From Streptomyces sp. HSG2 (GTDB lineage: Bacteria > Actinomycetota > Actinomycetes > Streptomycetales > Streptomycetaceae), in assembly GCF_016598575.1 (NCBI RefSeq), contig NZ_CP066801.1, positions 3,844,001-3,908,000 on the forward strand: a stretch of DNA of 64,000 nucleotides. The letters run 5' to 3'. Positions within the stretch are counted from its first letter, which is position 1. Every line of letters begins with the position of its first letter. Shown here piece by piece: positions 25,900 to 34,894 of this stretch. The translations under genes were made by a program, and so were the position numbers. The notes below the pieces were generated by a model that saw only the letters and a program-made list of their open reading frames with translations, did no database searches and was not told where the DNA came from.

Positions 25900-26916
25900 A
25901 TGGCACGGCCGCTTCACGGAAGGTCCGCGATCGTCACCGGAGCCGGGCGAGGGCTCGGCCGGGCCGAGGCCGCGGAGTTGGCCCGACTGGGGGCGTCCGT
26001 CGTCGTCAACGACCATGGACGCCCCGGTCGGGACGGCTCCGGCGCCGTCGACCCGACCCCCGCCGAGAGCGTGGCCGAGGAGATCCGCGCCGCCGGGGGC
26101 ACCGCCCTCGCCCACACGGGCGACATCGCCGACTTCGCCGTCGCCCGGGACCTGGTCGGCCACGCCGTCGACGCCTTCGGCGGCCTCGACATCCTGGTGA
26201 ACAACGCCGGCATCCTCCGCGACCGCATGGTGTTCTCCATGACCGAGGACGAGTGGGACGCCGTCGTCCGGGTCCACCTGAAGGGGCACTTCAACACCGT
26301 CCGCTTCGCCGCCGCGCACTGGCGCGAGCAATCCAAGGCGACCGGTGCCCCGACCTACGGGAGGATCGTCAACACCTCCTCGGAGGCGTTCCTCGCGGGC
26401 TCCGCCGGGCAGCCCAACTACGCGGCGGCGAAAGGCGGGATCGTCGGACTGACCACCTCCACGGCCCACGCGCTGGCCAGGTACGGCGTCACCGTCAACG
26501 CGATCTGCCCGCGTGCCCGGACCCGGATGACCAGGGACGTCTTCGGCCCGGCCGACGCCGCCGGCGGGCTCGATCCCCTCGCCGTCGAACACGTGGCGCC
26601 GCTGGTGGGCTATCTGGCCTCACCCGGCGCCGGGCGGGTCAACGGTCAGGTGTTCGTCGTGCACGGCGGCATGGTCGCCGTCCTCGAACGACCGCGCGTG
26701 GCCGCCATGTTCCACAGCTCGGGCGAGACCTTCGGCCACGAGGAGTTGGGCCGGGTCCTCACCCCGTACTTCGCCGAACGCGAGCCGGGGGAGTCGTTCG
26801 CCGCGGTGGAGGTGCTACGGCTTCGGCGCACCGCCCCGGCCGCGGGCGGCCCGGCGCTCGACGGGGGCGGGGAGGACGCCCGCCCGGACGGCGACGGCCC
26901 CGCCCGCCGAAACTGA
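25900..26916 (+). CDS. SDR family oxidoreductase, Hsd4A-like 3-hydroxyacyl-CoA/17-beta-hydroxysteroid dehydrogenase
   Basis: ATG 25900 starts a 338-residue short-chain dehydrogenase. It shows GAGRGLGRAEAAELARLGAS (cofactor loop), VVNDHGRPG, the NNAG block DILVNNAGILRDRMVFSMTE, the catalytic Ser region NTSSEA and YAAAKGG (Tyr and Lys). The VVNDHG-type loop and the extended C-terminus match mycobacterial Hsd4A and the dehydrogenase part of multifunctional enzyme type 2. Together with the MaoC hydratase it would supply successive beta-oxidation steps on a steroid side chain. The last 20 residues are low-complexity. Confidence 0.88.
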   Translation: MARPLHGRSAIVTGAGRGLGRAEAAELARLGASVVVNDHGRPGRDGSGAVDPTPAESVAEEIRAAGGTALAHTGDIADFAVARDLVGHAVDAFGGLDILVNNAGILRDRMVFSMTEDEWDAVVRVHLKGHFNTVRFAAAHWREQSKATGAPTYGRIVNTSSEAFLAGSAGQPNYAAAKGGIVGLTTSTAHALARYGVTVNAICPRARTRMTRDVFGPADAAGGLDPLAVEHVAPLVGYLASPGAGRVNGQVFVVHGGMVAVLERPRVAAMFHSSGETFGHEELGRVLTPYFAEREPGESFAAVEVLRLRRTAPAAGGPALDGGGEDARPDGDGPARRN

Positions 26917-26920
26917 CGGA

Positions 26921-26935
26921 CGGGGCCGCGCCCCG
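26921..26935. terminator. Short hairpin between convergent genes
   Basis: CGGGGC-CGC-GCCCCG sits five bases after the SDR stop and just before the convergent small-protein stop. A T-run is absent, which is usual for actinobacterial terminators. Confidence 0.45.
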
Positions 26936-26951
26936 ATGTGACGGCCCGCCC

Positions 26952-27119
26952 TCAGGCAGCCGCCTCGGTCTCCCCGGCCGGCTTGCGGTGGCGACCCCGA
27001 GGGGTCGCCTCGCCCCCGCCGGTGGAAACCGGACCGCGGTGACGGCCGTGACCGGCCGCGATCTCCCGAACGTCGGCACGCTCACCCGGCGCGCGCTCGT
27101 CGGTGCTGGCGTAGCTCAT
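26952..27119 (-). CDS. Small conserved basic protein with paired GRHR motifs (55 aa)
   Basis: ATG 27119 is preceded by GGGGTGAG. The protein begins MSYASTDERAPGERADVREI and carries two similar blocks, HGRHRGPVS and RGRHRKPAG, separated by a glycine/Thr-rich segment. Such GRHR-containing short proteins recur in Streptomyces, to my memory, without known function. A nucleic-acid-binding or disordered regulatory peptide is conceivable. It converges with the SDR operon. Confidence 0.65.
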   Translation of the reverse strand: MSYASTDERAPGERADVREIAAGHGRHRGPVSTGGGEATPRGRHRKPAGETEAAA

Positions 27120-27212
27120 GAGAAACTCACCCCGTCGACATGATCTTTCGAGCAGCCGAGCGAGTGTAACCGGCCGGGCACGGCATGGATTCGGCCGTCG
27201 GGGCAACCGCGA

Positions 27213-28463
27213 CTAGTTCGTTACCAGACCCGCCAACGGGGCCTGCTGCAACGGCACCGGGCGGGGCCCGACACCGGCGGCGGACGCTTGCCCGGCCGTC
27301 GCCCACGCGGCGGGCCAACTTCCCGCGGGGCGGGCGGGCGTCACCCGTGCCGGGCGGGCGCTCGGCGTCCCCGAGGGGCGGACCGCCCCGTCCTGTCCGG
27401 GCCTCGCGCCGCCGCCGGCCGGCCCGGCCGAATCCGGAACCGGCGGGGTCAGTCGGGCCACCCCGCACGTCGACTCCGTCGCGGCGTAGGGCAATTGCAG
27501 GACCCCGTCCGACGTCCAGGTCCCGCCGCCGGTCAACCACCCCCGCGGAGGGCGTAGATGATGCACCCTCCGCTCGGCCGGCCGCCACACGGCCACCCAA
27601 CTGCCCAGCGGTCCGTCAAGGCGCAGGGCGACCGCGCATCGCTCCGGGGTGAGCGACTGCCCCGGCTGGATGGCGAAGGGCGTCACGGTGCACCCCGGCA
27701 GCCGCAGGCAGGCGGGGAAGCGCACCGGCCGGGAACTGCCCAGCACCCCCCAACCCAGGCCGGGCGGGGCGCCGGGGGCGGGGGCGTCCGAACGCAGGAC
27801 CAGCAGGCCGCTGTCCGGGTCGGCCAGCAGCACCCGGTCGTCGCTGTCCGGCGCGATCTGCAGCAGCGGGGACACCTCGCCGCCCCGAGCCAGGTCCACC
27901 ACGACGGTCTTGGTGCGCCCGTCGATCTCCCGGTCCAGCGCCAGTATCCGGGCCGAGTGGTCCAGCCACACGCCGCCCGAGCAACGCCCCGGCACCTCGG
28001 CCAGCGGTTCGGGACCCGCCCGACCGCCGGCCACCAGCCACACTGAGGTCGCGTGCCGGCCGTGCGCGAGGGCGTAGGCCCGGGTGCCGTCGGACACCGG
28101 AGGGAGCAACCGCATTCCGGGGTTCTCCCGGGGGCACTCCACCACGCCCAGCGGCAGCTCCCCGGTGCCCGGACCGGTGGGGTAGAGGAGCGCGAACAGA
28201 TGGCGCCCCGCTCCGCGCCGGTGCACGAGGACGCGGCCGTCGCCCATCGGCATCAGCCCGGTGCCGGGCGCCTCCGGCCGGCCGCGCGGCAGCGGCACCG
28301 CGTACGGCTCGGGGCCGTCCAGCGTCCATCGCTCGGCGTACCGGGCGTCTCCCCGGCGGGCCAGCCGCGCGGCGTACGCGCCGTCGGCGGTGATGCTGCA
28401 CGCCGCGCGCGGCCCCTCGGGAACCCCGGGGTCCACCGAGGGGTCGATGGCACAGGCTGTCAT
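27213..28463 (-). CDS. Hypothetical protein, probable beta-propeller
   Basis: ATG 28463 has an almost ideal AGGAGGTGA nine bases upstream, so strong translation is likely. The 416-residue protein has repeated beta-rich blocks with DG or GD turns (TADGAYAARLARRGDARYAE, MPMGDGRVLVHRRGAGRHLF, SDGTRAYALAHGRHATSVWL), as in a WD- or NHL-like propeller. No signal peptide is seen. The function is unknown. It is divergent from the Nif3-like gene. Confidence 0.75.
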   Translation of the reverse strand: MTACAIDPSVDPGVPEGPRAACSITADGAYAARLARRGDARYAERWTLDGPEPYAVPLPRGRPEAPGTGLMPMGDGRVLVHRRGAGRHLFALLYPTGPGTGELPLGVVECPRENPGMRLLPPVSDGTRAYALAHGRHATSVWLVAGGRAGPEPLAEVPGRCSGGVWLDHSARILALDREIDGRTKTVVVDLARGGEVSPLLQIAPDSDDRVLLADPDSGLLVLRSDAPAPGAPPGLGWGVLGSSRPVRFPACLRLPGCTVTPFAIQPGQSLTPERCAVALRLDGPLGSWVAVWRPAERRVHHLRPPRGWLTGGGTWTSDGVLQLPYAATESTCGVARLTPPVPDSAGPAGGGARPGQDGAVRPSGTPSARPARVTPARPAGSWPAAWATAGQASAAGVGPRPVPLQQAPLAGLVTN

Positions 28464-28661
28464 CGTTCGGTCACCTCCTGTGACGAAGGTAGTTTTCGCT
28501 CGTACCACATGGCGCCCTCGGCCCTGTGCTTCACACGTACGGGTGGTGCAGGAACGATTCATCCGACGGGTGCGGAGTGTCGCGCGAGGGGCGGGAGGAA
28601 AGCCCGATCCGATCCGACGGCGGCGGTACGGGCGACCGGAACGGCCGGGTAGCCTTGCCCC

Positions 28662-29549
28662 GTGCCCCGTCTGTGTGAAGTCACCGCCGCGCTGGACAAG
28701 CTCTGGCCCGCCGAGCGCGCCGAGCCCTGGGACGCGGTCGGCACGGTCGCCGGCGACCCGGACCAGGAGGTCACCCGGGTCCTGTTCGCCGTCGACCCCG
28801 TCCAGGAGATCGTCGACGAGGCGGTGCGGCTCGACGCCGGTCTGCTCGTCACCCACCACCCGCTCTACCTGCGCGGGACGACCACGGTGGCCGCCTCGCA
28901 CTTCAAGGGACGGGTGATCCACACACTGATCGGCAACGGGGTCGCGCTGCACGTCGCGCACACCAACGCCGACACCGCCGACCCCGGCGTGTCCGACGCG
29001 CTCGCCGCCGCGCTCGGCCTCCGCGTCACCGGCCCCCTCCTGCCCGACCCCACCGACCCGCGAGGCAGCCGCGGACTCGGTCGGATCTGCGTCCCGGACG
29101 CGCCCACGACCGTCCGCGAACTCGCCGACCGCGCCGCCGCTCGCCTGCCCGCCACCGCGCAGGGCGTCCGGGTGGCCGGCGACCCGGACGCGGTGGTCCG
29201 CACCGTCGCCGTCAGCGGCGGCTCCGGGGACAGCCTCCTCGACCGGGTACGCGCCGTCGGCGCCGACGCCTTCCTCACCGCCGACCTCCGCCACCACCCC
29301 ACCTCGGAGGCCCGCGCCCAGGGCCCCCTCGCCCTGCTCGACGCCGCCCACTGGGCCACCGAACACCCCTGGTGCGAGCTGGCCGCCGGGCAACTCCGCG
29401 AGATCTCCGACCGACACGGCTGGGACCTGCGCGTCCACGTCTCGACCACCGTCACCGACCCGTGGACCGCGCACGCGGCATCCGCCCCCACCCCCTCGAC
29501 CAGCGTCCCGAACGACCCCTCCGACCCGAACGCAGGAGCCCCCAACTGA
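28662..29549 (+). CDS. Nif3-like dinuclear metal centre hexameric protein
   Basis: GTG 28662 opens a 295-residue NIF3/DUF34 protein. Metal-ligand motifs are seen in LLVTHHPLYLRG (His pair), VALHVAHTNADTA and TADLRHHP. The N-terminus PAERAEPWDAVG corresponds to the usual W-DN-G block. Family members are hexamers with a dinuclear metal site; a GTP cyclohydrolase or metal-chaperone role has been proposed elsewhere. The gene overlaps the zinc-ribbon protein gene, a widespread actinobacterial pairing. Confidence 0.92.
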   Translation: MPRLCEVTAALDKLWPAERAEPWDAVGTVAGDPDQEVTRVLFAVDPVQEIVDEAVRLDAGLLVTHHPLYLRGTTTVAASHFKGRVIHTLIGNGVALHVAHTNADTADPGVSDALAAALGLRVTGPLLPDPTDPRGSRGLGRICVPDAPTTVRELADRAAARLPATAQGVRVAGDPDAVVRTVAVSGGSGDSLLDRVRAVGADAFLTADLRHHPTSEARAQGPLALLDAAHWATEHPWCELAAGQLREISDRHGWDLRVHVSTTVTDPWTAHAASAPTPSTSVPNDPSDPNAGAPN

Positions 29550-30289
29550 ACGCCGAGCCCGCCGACCAGATCCGACTCCTCGACGTCCAGGCCCTCGACG
29601 TCCGTCTGCAACAGCTCGCGCACCGCCGCAAGTCGCTGCCCGAGCACGCCGAACTGGACTCGCTCACCAAGGACCACCAGCAACTGCGCGACCTGCTCGT
29701 GGCCGCGCAGACCGAGGAGAGCGACTGCGCCCGCGAGCAGACCAAGGCCGAGCAGGACGTGGACCAGGTGCGCGGTCGCGCCGCCCGCGACCAGCAACGC
29801 CTGGACTCCGGTGCCGTCACCTCCCCGAAGGACCTGGAGAACCTCCAACACGAGATCACCTCACTCGCCCGCCGCCAAGGAGCGCTGGAGGACGTCGTCC
29901 TGGAGGTGATGGAGCGCCGCGAGTCCGCCCAGGAACGCGTCGCCGAGCTGACCGAACGGGTCGCCTCCCTCCAGGAGAGGATCGACGAGGCCACCGCGCG
30001 CCGCGACGCCGCCTTCCGGGAGATCGACGACGAGGCCACGACGGTCACCAAGGAGCGCGGGGTCGTCGCCGCCGCCGTCCCCGCCGACCTGATGAAGCTC
30101 TACGACAAGCTCCGGGACCAACAGGGCGGCATCGGCGCCGCCAGGCTCCATCAGCGCACCTGCCAGGGATGCCGGCAGGAGTTGGCCATCACCGAGCTGA
30201 ACGAGATCCGCTCCGCCGCACCCGACTACGTGGCCCGGTGCGAGAACTGCCGCCGCATCCTGGTCCGCACGACCGAGTCGGGCCTGTAG
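29546..30289 (+). CDS. C4-type zinc ribbon domain protein with coiled coil
   Basis: The start is most likely CTG 29546, which overlaps the upstream stop (CTGA) and has AGGAG eight bases before it. Conserved protein sequence begins right after it (NAEPADQIRLLDVQALDVRL), and upstream in-frame ATG/GTG codons would lie deep inside the Nif3-like gene. The 247-residue protein is a long helical coiled coil (about residues 10-180) with a C-terminal zinc ribbon: CQGCRQEL and CENCRRIL. It may bind nucleic acid or act as a scaffold; the function is unproven. Confidence 0.9.
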   Translation: MNAEPADQIRLLDVQALDVRLQQLAHRRKSLPEHAELDSLTKDHQQLRDLLVAAQTEESDCAREQTKAEQDVDQVRGRAARDQQRLDSGAVTSPKDLENLQHEITSLARRQGALEDVVLEVMERRESAQERVAELTERVASLQERIDEATARRDAAFREIDDEATTVTKERGVVAAAVPADLMKLYDKLRDQQGGIGAARLHQRTCQGCRQELAITELNEIRSAAPDYVARCENCRRILVRTTESGL

Positions 30290-30319
30290 GCCGGGCCGGT
30301 AGGGACGAGGAGGCGATCG

Positions 30320-31747
30320 GTGCGCGCGTCGGGAGCGGGTCGACAGGACGTCGGGCGGGGACCGGAGCCGGGCCGACCGGAAACGTCCCCGCCCGCCGAG
30401 GCCGGGTCCGCGCGGACCGGCCGCGAGTTCGTCGTCGAGGCGGACGGCGGGTCGCGAGGCAACCCCGGCCCGGCCGGGTACGGGGCCGTGGTCCGGGACG
30501 CGGAGACCGGCCGCACCCTCGCCGAGACCGCCGAGTACCTCGGCACCACCACCAACAACGCCGCCGAGTACCGGGGGCTCCTCGCCGGACTGCGGGCCGC
30601 GCGCCGACTCGACCCGACCGCGAGGGTGCGGGTCCGGATGGACTCCAGGCTCGTCGTCGAGCAGATGTCGGGCCGCTGGAAGATCAAACACCCCGACCTC
30701 CGCCGCATCGCCGCCGAGGCCGCCGGGATCCTGCCGGCCGACCGCGTGACCTACGAGTGGATCCCCCGGAAGGACAACGGGCACGCCGACCGCCTTGCCA
30801 ACGAGGCCATGGACGCGGGCGCGCGCGGCGAGCGGTGGTCCGCCCCGTCCCCCACCGCGACCCCGGACACCACCGGGAACCCCGGACCGCGCGACGCCCC
30901 GGCGGGCCCCTCCGACGACGCCCCGGCGGACGACCCGGGAGGCGAACCGACGGGCGCCGAGAACACCTCGACCGGCGACCGGCCCCCCGGCCCGGTCGCG
31001 GACCCCGCGGCCGACCCCGCGCACCCGGACCGATCCGCCCTCGCGGGCGCGCCCGCCGTCCGGACGGGCGCCCGCGCCGCCGCCGAGAAGGTGGCCACGC
31101 GCGGGTGGGGACCACCGGACCTCGGGCCGCCCGCCACCTTCGTCCTGCTCCGGCACGGGGAGACCGCGCTCACCCCGATGAAGCGCTTCTCCGGCAGCGG
31201 TGGCGGCGATCCCACCCTTTCCGACGTCGGCAGGGAACAGGCCGAGGCGACGGCCGCGGCACTGGCACGACGCGGCACCATCGAGACGGTCGTCTCCTCG
31301 CCGCTCGCCCGGGCCAGGGAGACCGCGGCCGTGGTCGCCGATCGCCTGGGCCTCGCCATGACCGTGGACGACGGCCTTCGGGAGACCGACTTCGGCGCCT
31401 GGGAGGGACTCACCTTCGCCGAGGTCGGCGAACGCCACCCCGACGACCTCGCCGCCTGGCTCGCCTCCCCCGAGGTGGCGCCCACCGGTGGCGGCGAGTC
31501 CTTCGCCGAGACGGCGATCCGGGTCGCCGCCACGCGGGACCGACTGGTCGAGGCCCACCGGGGCCGCACCGTCCTGCTGGTCTCCCACGTGACCCCGATC
31601 AAGACCCTGGTCCGCCTCGCCCTCGGCGCCCCGCCGGAAGCGCTGTACCGCATGGAACTGTCCGCGGCCTCCCTGTCGGCCATCGCCTACTACGCGGACG
31701 GCAACACCGGCCTGCGCCTCCTCAACGACACCTCCCACCTGCGCTGA
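30320..31747 (+). CDS. Bifunctional RNase HI / histidine (acid) phosphatase
   Basis: GTG 30320 follows GAGGAGG. The 475-residue fusion has an N-terminal RNase H domain (about residues 35-170; VVEADGGSRGNPGPAGYGAV, NNAAEYRGLL, RMDSRLVVEQMSG, KDNGHADRLANEAMD keep the D-E-D-D carboxylates), a roughly 100-residue disordered linker, and a C-terminal phosphoglycerate-mutase-like phosphatase (VLLRHGETALT with the catalytic RHG, and the second His in LLVSHVTPI). The same fusion is known in mycobacteria (Rv2228c type), where the phosphatase part has alpha-ribazole or acid phosphatase activity and the RNase H part removes RNA from hybrids. Confidence 0.93.
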   Translation: MRASGAGRQDVGRGPEPGRPETSPPAEAGSARTGREFVVEADGGSRGNPGPAGYGAVVRDAETGRTLAETAEYLGTTTNNAAEYRGLLAGLRAARRLDPTARVRVRMDSRLVVEQMSGRWKIKHPDLRRIAAEAAGILPADRVTYEWIPRKDNGHADRLANEAMDAGARGERWSAPSPTATPDTTGNPGPRDAPAGPSDDAPADDPGGEPTGAENTSTGDRPPGPVADPAADPAHPDRSALAGAPAVRTGARAAAEKVATRGWGPPDLGPPATFVLLRHGETALTPMKRFSGSGGGDPTLSDVGREQAEATAAALARRGTIETVVSSPLARARETAAVVADRLGLAMTVDDGLRETDFGAWEGLTFAEVGERHPDDLAAWLASPEVAPTGGGESFAETAIRVAATRDRLVEAHRGRTVLLVSHVTPIKTLVRLALGAPPEALYRMELSAASLSAIAYYADGNTGLRLLNDTSHLR

Positions 31748-31764
31748 GGGCGCCCGCCCACCAG

Positions 31765-32547
31765 TCAGCGCACCCGCTCCACCAGGACGTCCAGGGCCCA
31801 GCCCTTCCCCGGACGCTCGGGCGCTCGCGCCTCCACGTCGTACCCCAGGTCGCGCAGCGCCTCCACTAGCTCGGCGGGGCCCTCGGGATCGACGCCCGAC
31901 GTCAACAGGTCACGTGTGAGGCGCCCCTTGGTCGCCTTGTTGAAGTGACTCACCACCTTGCGCGTCGGCCCGTGCAGCACGCGCACGGTCGCCGAGCGGG
32001 AGGCGATGTCGCCGCCCGGCCGCCACGCCGCGGCATAGGCCGCCGAACGCAGGTCCAACAGCGGGCCGGCCCCCACCGCATCGGGCAACACCTCGGCCAT
32101 CGGCGCTCGCCAGTGCCGGGCCAACGCCCCGACGCCGGGCAGATCGACGCCCATCGAGCACCGGTAGGACGGAACACGGTCCGTCAACCGGACCGCGCCC
32201 CACAGGCCGGAGAAGACCAACAGCGACCGCGCGGCCCGCGCCTCGGCCGCGGGATCGAGCGTGGCGGGCGACAGGGCCTCGTACAGGACCCCGGTGTACA
32301 CCTCGCCCGCGGGCCGCGCGCCGGCCGTCCGCAGCGCCGCGTTCACCGCGACCTCGCCGCGCAGTCGTTCACCCAGCCCGAGGACGGTCCGCGCCTTCTC
32401 CTCGTCGTTCGCGCACAACTCGACCAGGGCGTCCAGGACCGCCGCGCGAGCGCCGGCGAGACCGGGCAGGGACAGCGCCTCCGGCCTGAGCGGCGCGCCG
32501 GCGCCGGGTGGCGCCTTCCCCTCGGACGGTGGCAGCAGGACAAGCAC
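31765..32547 (-). CDS. yaaA: Peroxide stress protein YaaA (UPF0246)
   Basis: GTG 32547 starts a 260-residue protein. LVLLPPSEGKAPPG, the YTGVLYEAL block, VFSGLWGAVRLTDRVPSYRC and SHFNKATKGRLTRDLL are diagnostic of YaaA/DUF328. Family members bind DNA and limit iron-driven oxidative damage. It converges with the RNase H fusion. Confidence 0.9.
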   Translation of the reverse strand: MLVLLPPSEGKAPPGAGAPLRPEALSLPGLAGARAAVLDALVELCANDEEKARTVLGLGERLRGEVAVNAALRTAGARPAGEVYTGVLYEALSPATLDPAAEARAARSLLVFSGLWGAVRLTDRVPSYRCSMGVDLPGVGALARHWRAPMAEVLPDAVGAGPLLDLRSAAYAAAWRPGGDIASRSATVRVLHGPTRKVVSHFNKATKGRLTRDLLTSGVDPEGPAELVEALRDLGYDVEARAPERPGKGWALDVLVERVR

Positions 32548-32656
32548 GCGTACTCCTTCGCTCCGAAGCCCCTCGTCAGCCTACGACGTCCGCGCCCCGG
32601 CGCCCTCCTCCAGGGGTCCCGCGAGGTCCCGGGCCCCTCCCCTCGGCCCGCCCCCG

Positions 32657-33280
32657 TCAAGCGTCCGCGCCCCCGCCGAGGGCGGCCGACCGGGCCGCCT
32701 CCACGGCGCTCACGAGCGCGTCGGGGTCGTTCGCGTGGAAGCGCACCACCCGCACGGGCCGCCGACGCCCGAGGAACGAGACATGGGTGACCGGCGCGGC
32801 GAGTTCCAGGGTGAGCGACGTCATCGCGCCGACGGACACGTCCAACGCCTCGTCCACCGCCCCGCCCCGCGCTCCGCCCGGCCCGACGGAGCGCTCGTGC
32901 CTGATGGCCGTGATCGCCCGCAGGGGCACGCGCAGGTCGAGGTGGGCGCCCCGGCGGACGCGCAGCACCCCGCCGGAGGAGTCCAACACGTGCGGCCGCA
33001 CCACACAAGCCGCGTGGAACGCGGTGACCAGCCCGACCGAGTACAGGTCGACCACCAGCATCACATGGTGTGCGGTCGGCCAGGGGCGCAGCAGCAGCGC
33101 CATCATCACCGTCTCGACGACGCACACGAAGCCGAGCCCGAGCATCATCGGCCCCTCGCCCCGCTGATAGCCGAAGTGCCGGGTGCCGTCTCCGGTGTTG
33201 GGGGTCCGCCGCAGGGCCCACCACAGGAGGCTCGTCAACAGCAGGAACTCGTGACGGACCAGCCGTCTCGCCGCCCTCAC
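32657..33280 (-). CDS. Hypothetical membrane protein paired with MerR regulator
   Basis: GTG 33280 overlaps the MerR stop (GTGA), so the two genes are cotranscribed. The 207-residue protein has a short cytoplasmic start, two helices (MMLGLGFVCVVETVMMALLL, VMLVVDLYSVGLVTAFHAAC) and a C-terminal PH-like soluble part with GAHLDLRVPLRAITAIRHER. The function is unknown. Confidence 0.75.
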   Translation of the reverse strand: MRAARRLVRHEFLLLTSLLWWALRRTPNTGDGTRHFGYQRGEGPMMLGLGFVCVVETVMMALLLRPWPTAHHVMLVVDLYSVGLVTAFHAACVVRPHVLDSSGGVLRVRRGAHLDLRVPLRAITAIRHERSVGPGGARGGAVDEALDVSVGAMTSLTLELAAPVTHVSFLGRRRPVRVVRFHANDPDALVSAVEAARSAALGGGADA

Positions 33281-34080
33281 CCCAGGCCTCCGATCCCGAG
33301 CCCGATCGCCTGGCGCACGGCCTCCGCCTGTGCCGGGGCCAGGTCGTCGAGGACCGCGCGCAGGAACCCGTTCTCGCCACCCGCCCCGTCGGGCGACGCC
33401 ATCTCCGGCCGCCCGGGGCGGGCGGCCTCGGCGGGCCCGGTGCTCTCCCGCACCGGGCCCGCCGGCAGGAGGTCCGCCAGCGCCCGCGCCGCCCGCGCGA
33501 CCCTCGGATCGTCGGGCTCGGCGTCGGCGAGTCCGTCCAGCAGGGCGTAGCAACGCCGGGCCCGTTCCACCGCGTCCGGCGTGCTCAGCGAATCGCGCAG
33601 CATGTCCATCAGCAGGTCCCGATCCTCCGGTGCGAGGGTCGTATCCAGTACGGACAGCACCTCGCGGTCGTACACGGCTGTGCCGGAGTCCGAAGCGGGC
33701 GCGAGAGCCGCGAACACCTCCCGCAGCTCCGCGGACACCGGCCCTTCCTCGGGGAGGTCCTCGGTGAGCAGCAGGGTGCGCAACCTCGCCCGGCGGTCCT
33801 GGATCGCCGCTTCCTGGTCGGCCAGGTCGGCGTCCAACTCCCGGAGGACCTCCAGCAGGTCCTTCCCCGCCTCGTCGGACAGGACGTCCCGAATCTCGGC
33901 CAGACTCAGTCCCAGTTCGGCCAGGCGCCTGACTCTGGCGAGGACGACCATGTGCCGCAGGGTGTAGGTCCGGTAGCCGTTGCTCAGCCTCTCCGGCTCG
34001 GGGAGGAGCCGGAGATGGTGGTAGTGGCGTACGGTCCGTGTGGTGACGCCGACGACCTCGGCGAGTTCTCCGATGCGCAT
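33277..34080 (-). CDS. MerR-family transcriptional regulator
   Basis: The start at ATG 34080 puts MRIGELAEVVGVTTRTVRHY, the winged helix of MerR proteins, at the extreme N-terminus. YRTYTLRHMVVLARVRRLAE and LGLSLAEIRDVLSDEAGKDL follow. A long dimerisation helix and a large C-terminal helical domain make 267 residues, longer than metal sensors and similar to MerR activators with effector domains. The ligand is unknown. Confidence 0.9.
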   Translation of the reverse strand: MRIGELAEVVGVTTRTVRHYHHLRLLPEPERLSNGYRTYTLRHMVVLARVRRLAELGLSLAEIRDVLSDEAGKDLLEVLRELDADLADQEAAIQDRRARLRTLLLTEDLPEEGPVSAELREVFAALAPASDSGTAVYDREVLSVLDTTLAPEDRDLLMDMLRDSLSTPDAVERARRCYALLDGLADAEPDDPRVARAARALADLLPAGPVRESTGPAEAARPGRPEMASPDGAGGENGFLRAVLDDLAPAQAEAVRQAIGLGIGGLG

Positions 34081-34253
34081 GACCTCACTACACACGTTGA
34101 CGTCGCGGCAAGGTCAAGCGATCGGCCCGCTCGCGAGGGACCCGGGGCACGGCGTTGCCCGCCGCCGCTCGGCGGGGTGGTGCGGGAGGTAGGGGAGGGG
34201 CGGCGGGTCCGGGGAGTCGGATGGTGGCCGGCACGGGGGTAGCATGTTCGGCA

Positions 34254-34662
34254 CGGCAGACGAGCCGGGCGGACGGCCGCGTGGGACCCCTGGCGGGTCT
34301 CCCGAGGAACGTCCGGGCTCCACAGGGCAGGGTGGTGGCCAACAGCCACCCGGGGTGACCCGCGGGACAGTGCCACAGAAAGCAGACCGCCGGGGATTTC
34401 GGTCTCCGGTAAGGGTGAAACGGTGGTGTAAGAGACCACCAGTGCCCAGGGTGACCTGGGCAGCTAGGTAAACCCCACCTGGAGCAAGGTCAAGAAGGGG
34501 GCACCTCGGTGCCTCCGCGCGGACGATCGAGGGCGGCCCGCCCGAGTCCGCGGGTAGACCGCTGGAGGCCGGTGGCAACACCGGTCCTAGATGGATGGCC
34601 GTCGCCGGCGGGACCGCGAGGACCCGCCGGAACAGAACCCGGCGTATAGCTCGGCTCGTCTG
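34254..34662 (+). ncRNA. rnpB: RNase P RNA (M1-type, actinobacterial)
   Basis: Conserved landmarks are in order: 5' P1 strand CAGACGAGCCGGGCGG, GAGGAACGTCCGGGCTCCAC followed by AGGGCAGGGTGG, the block GGGACAGTGCCACAGAAAGC then AGACCGCC, GGTAAGGGTGAAACGG, TAGATGGATGGCC, ACAGAACCCGGCGTATAGC, and the 3' P1 strand CGGCTCGTCTG. It is the catalytic RNA that matures tRNA 5' ends. The ends are set by P1 pairing and are accurate to a few bases. It marks the boundary between conserved chromosome and the accessory region. Confidence 0.95.
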
Positions 34663-34670
34663 TCGGTAAG

Positions 34671-34723
34671 CGTGGAGGTGCCCCCTGACATGGTGTTCTG
34701 CCTGGTCAGGGGGCACCTCCACG
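34671..34723 (+). terminator. Perfect 19-bp hairpin directly after rnpB
   Basis: The arms CGTGGAGGTGCCCCCTGAC and GTCAGGGGGCACCTCCACG pair without mismatch around a 15-base loop, starting about nine bases after rnpB. It probably acts as a factor-independent terminator without a T-run. An unusually long perfect stem could also be a recombination or mobile-element end. Confidence 0.65.
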
Positions 34724-34894
34724 CCTACGGGGCCGAGCGATCGTTGCTCACTCTTTGTGACCGTTCCCGGGTGTTTCTCGGTGCTGTGTGGCGATCCTGT
34801 GGCGGCGGAGAAGGTGCCGGCGAAGCGCATCGGCCTGCTCGGACCGTGGCTTCGGCGAGCTGCTCGATGCACTGCTGAACGCGGGGCGGCATCT

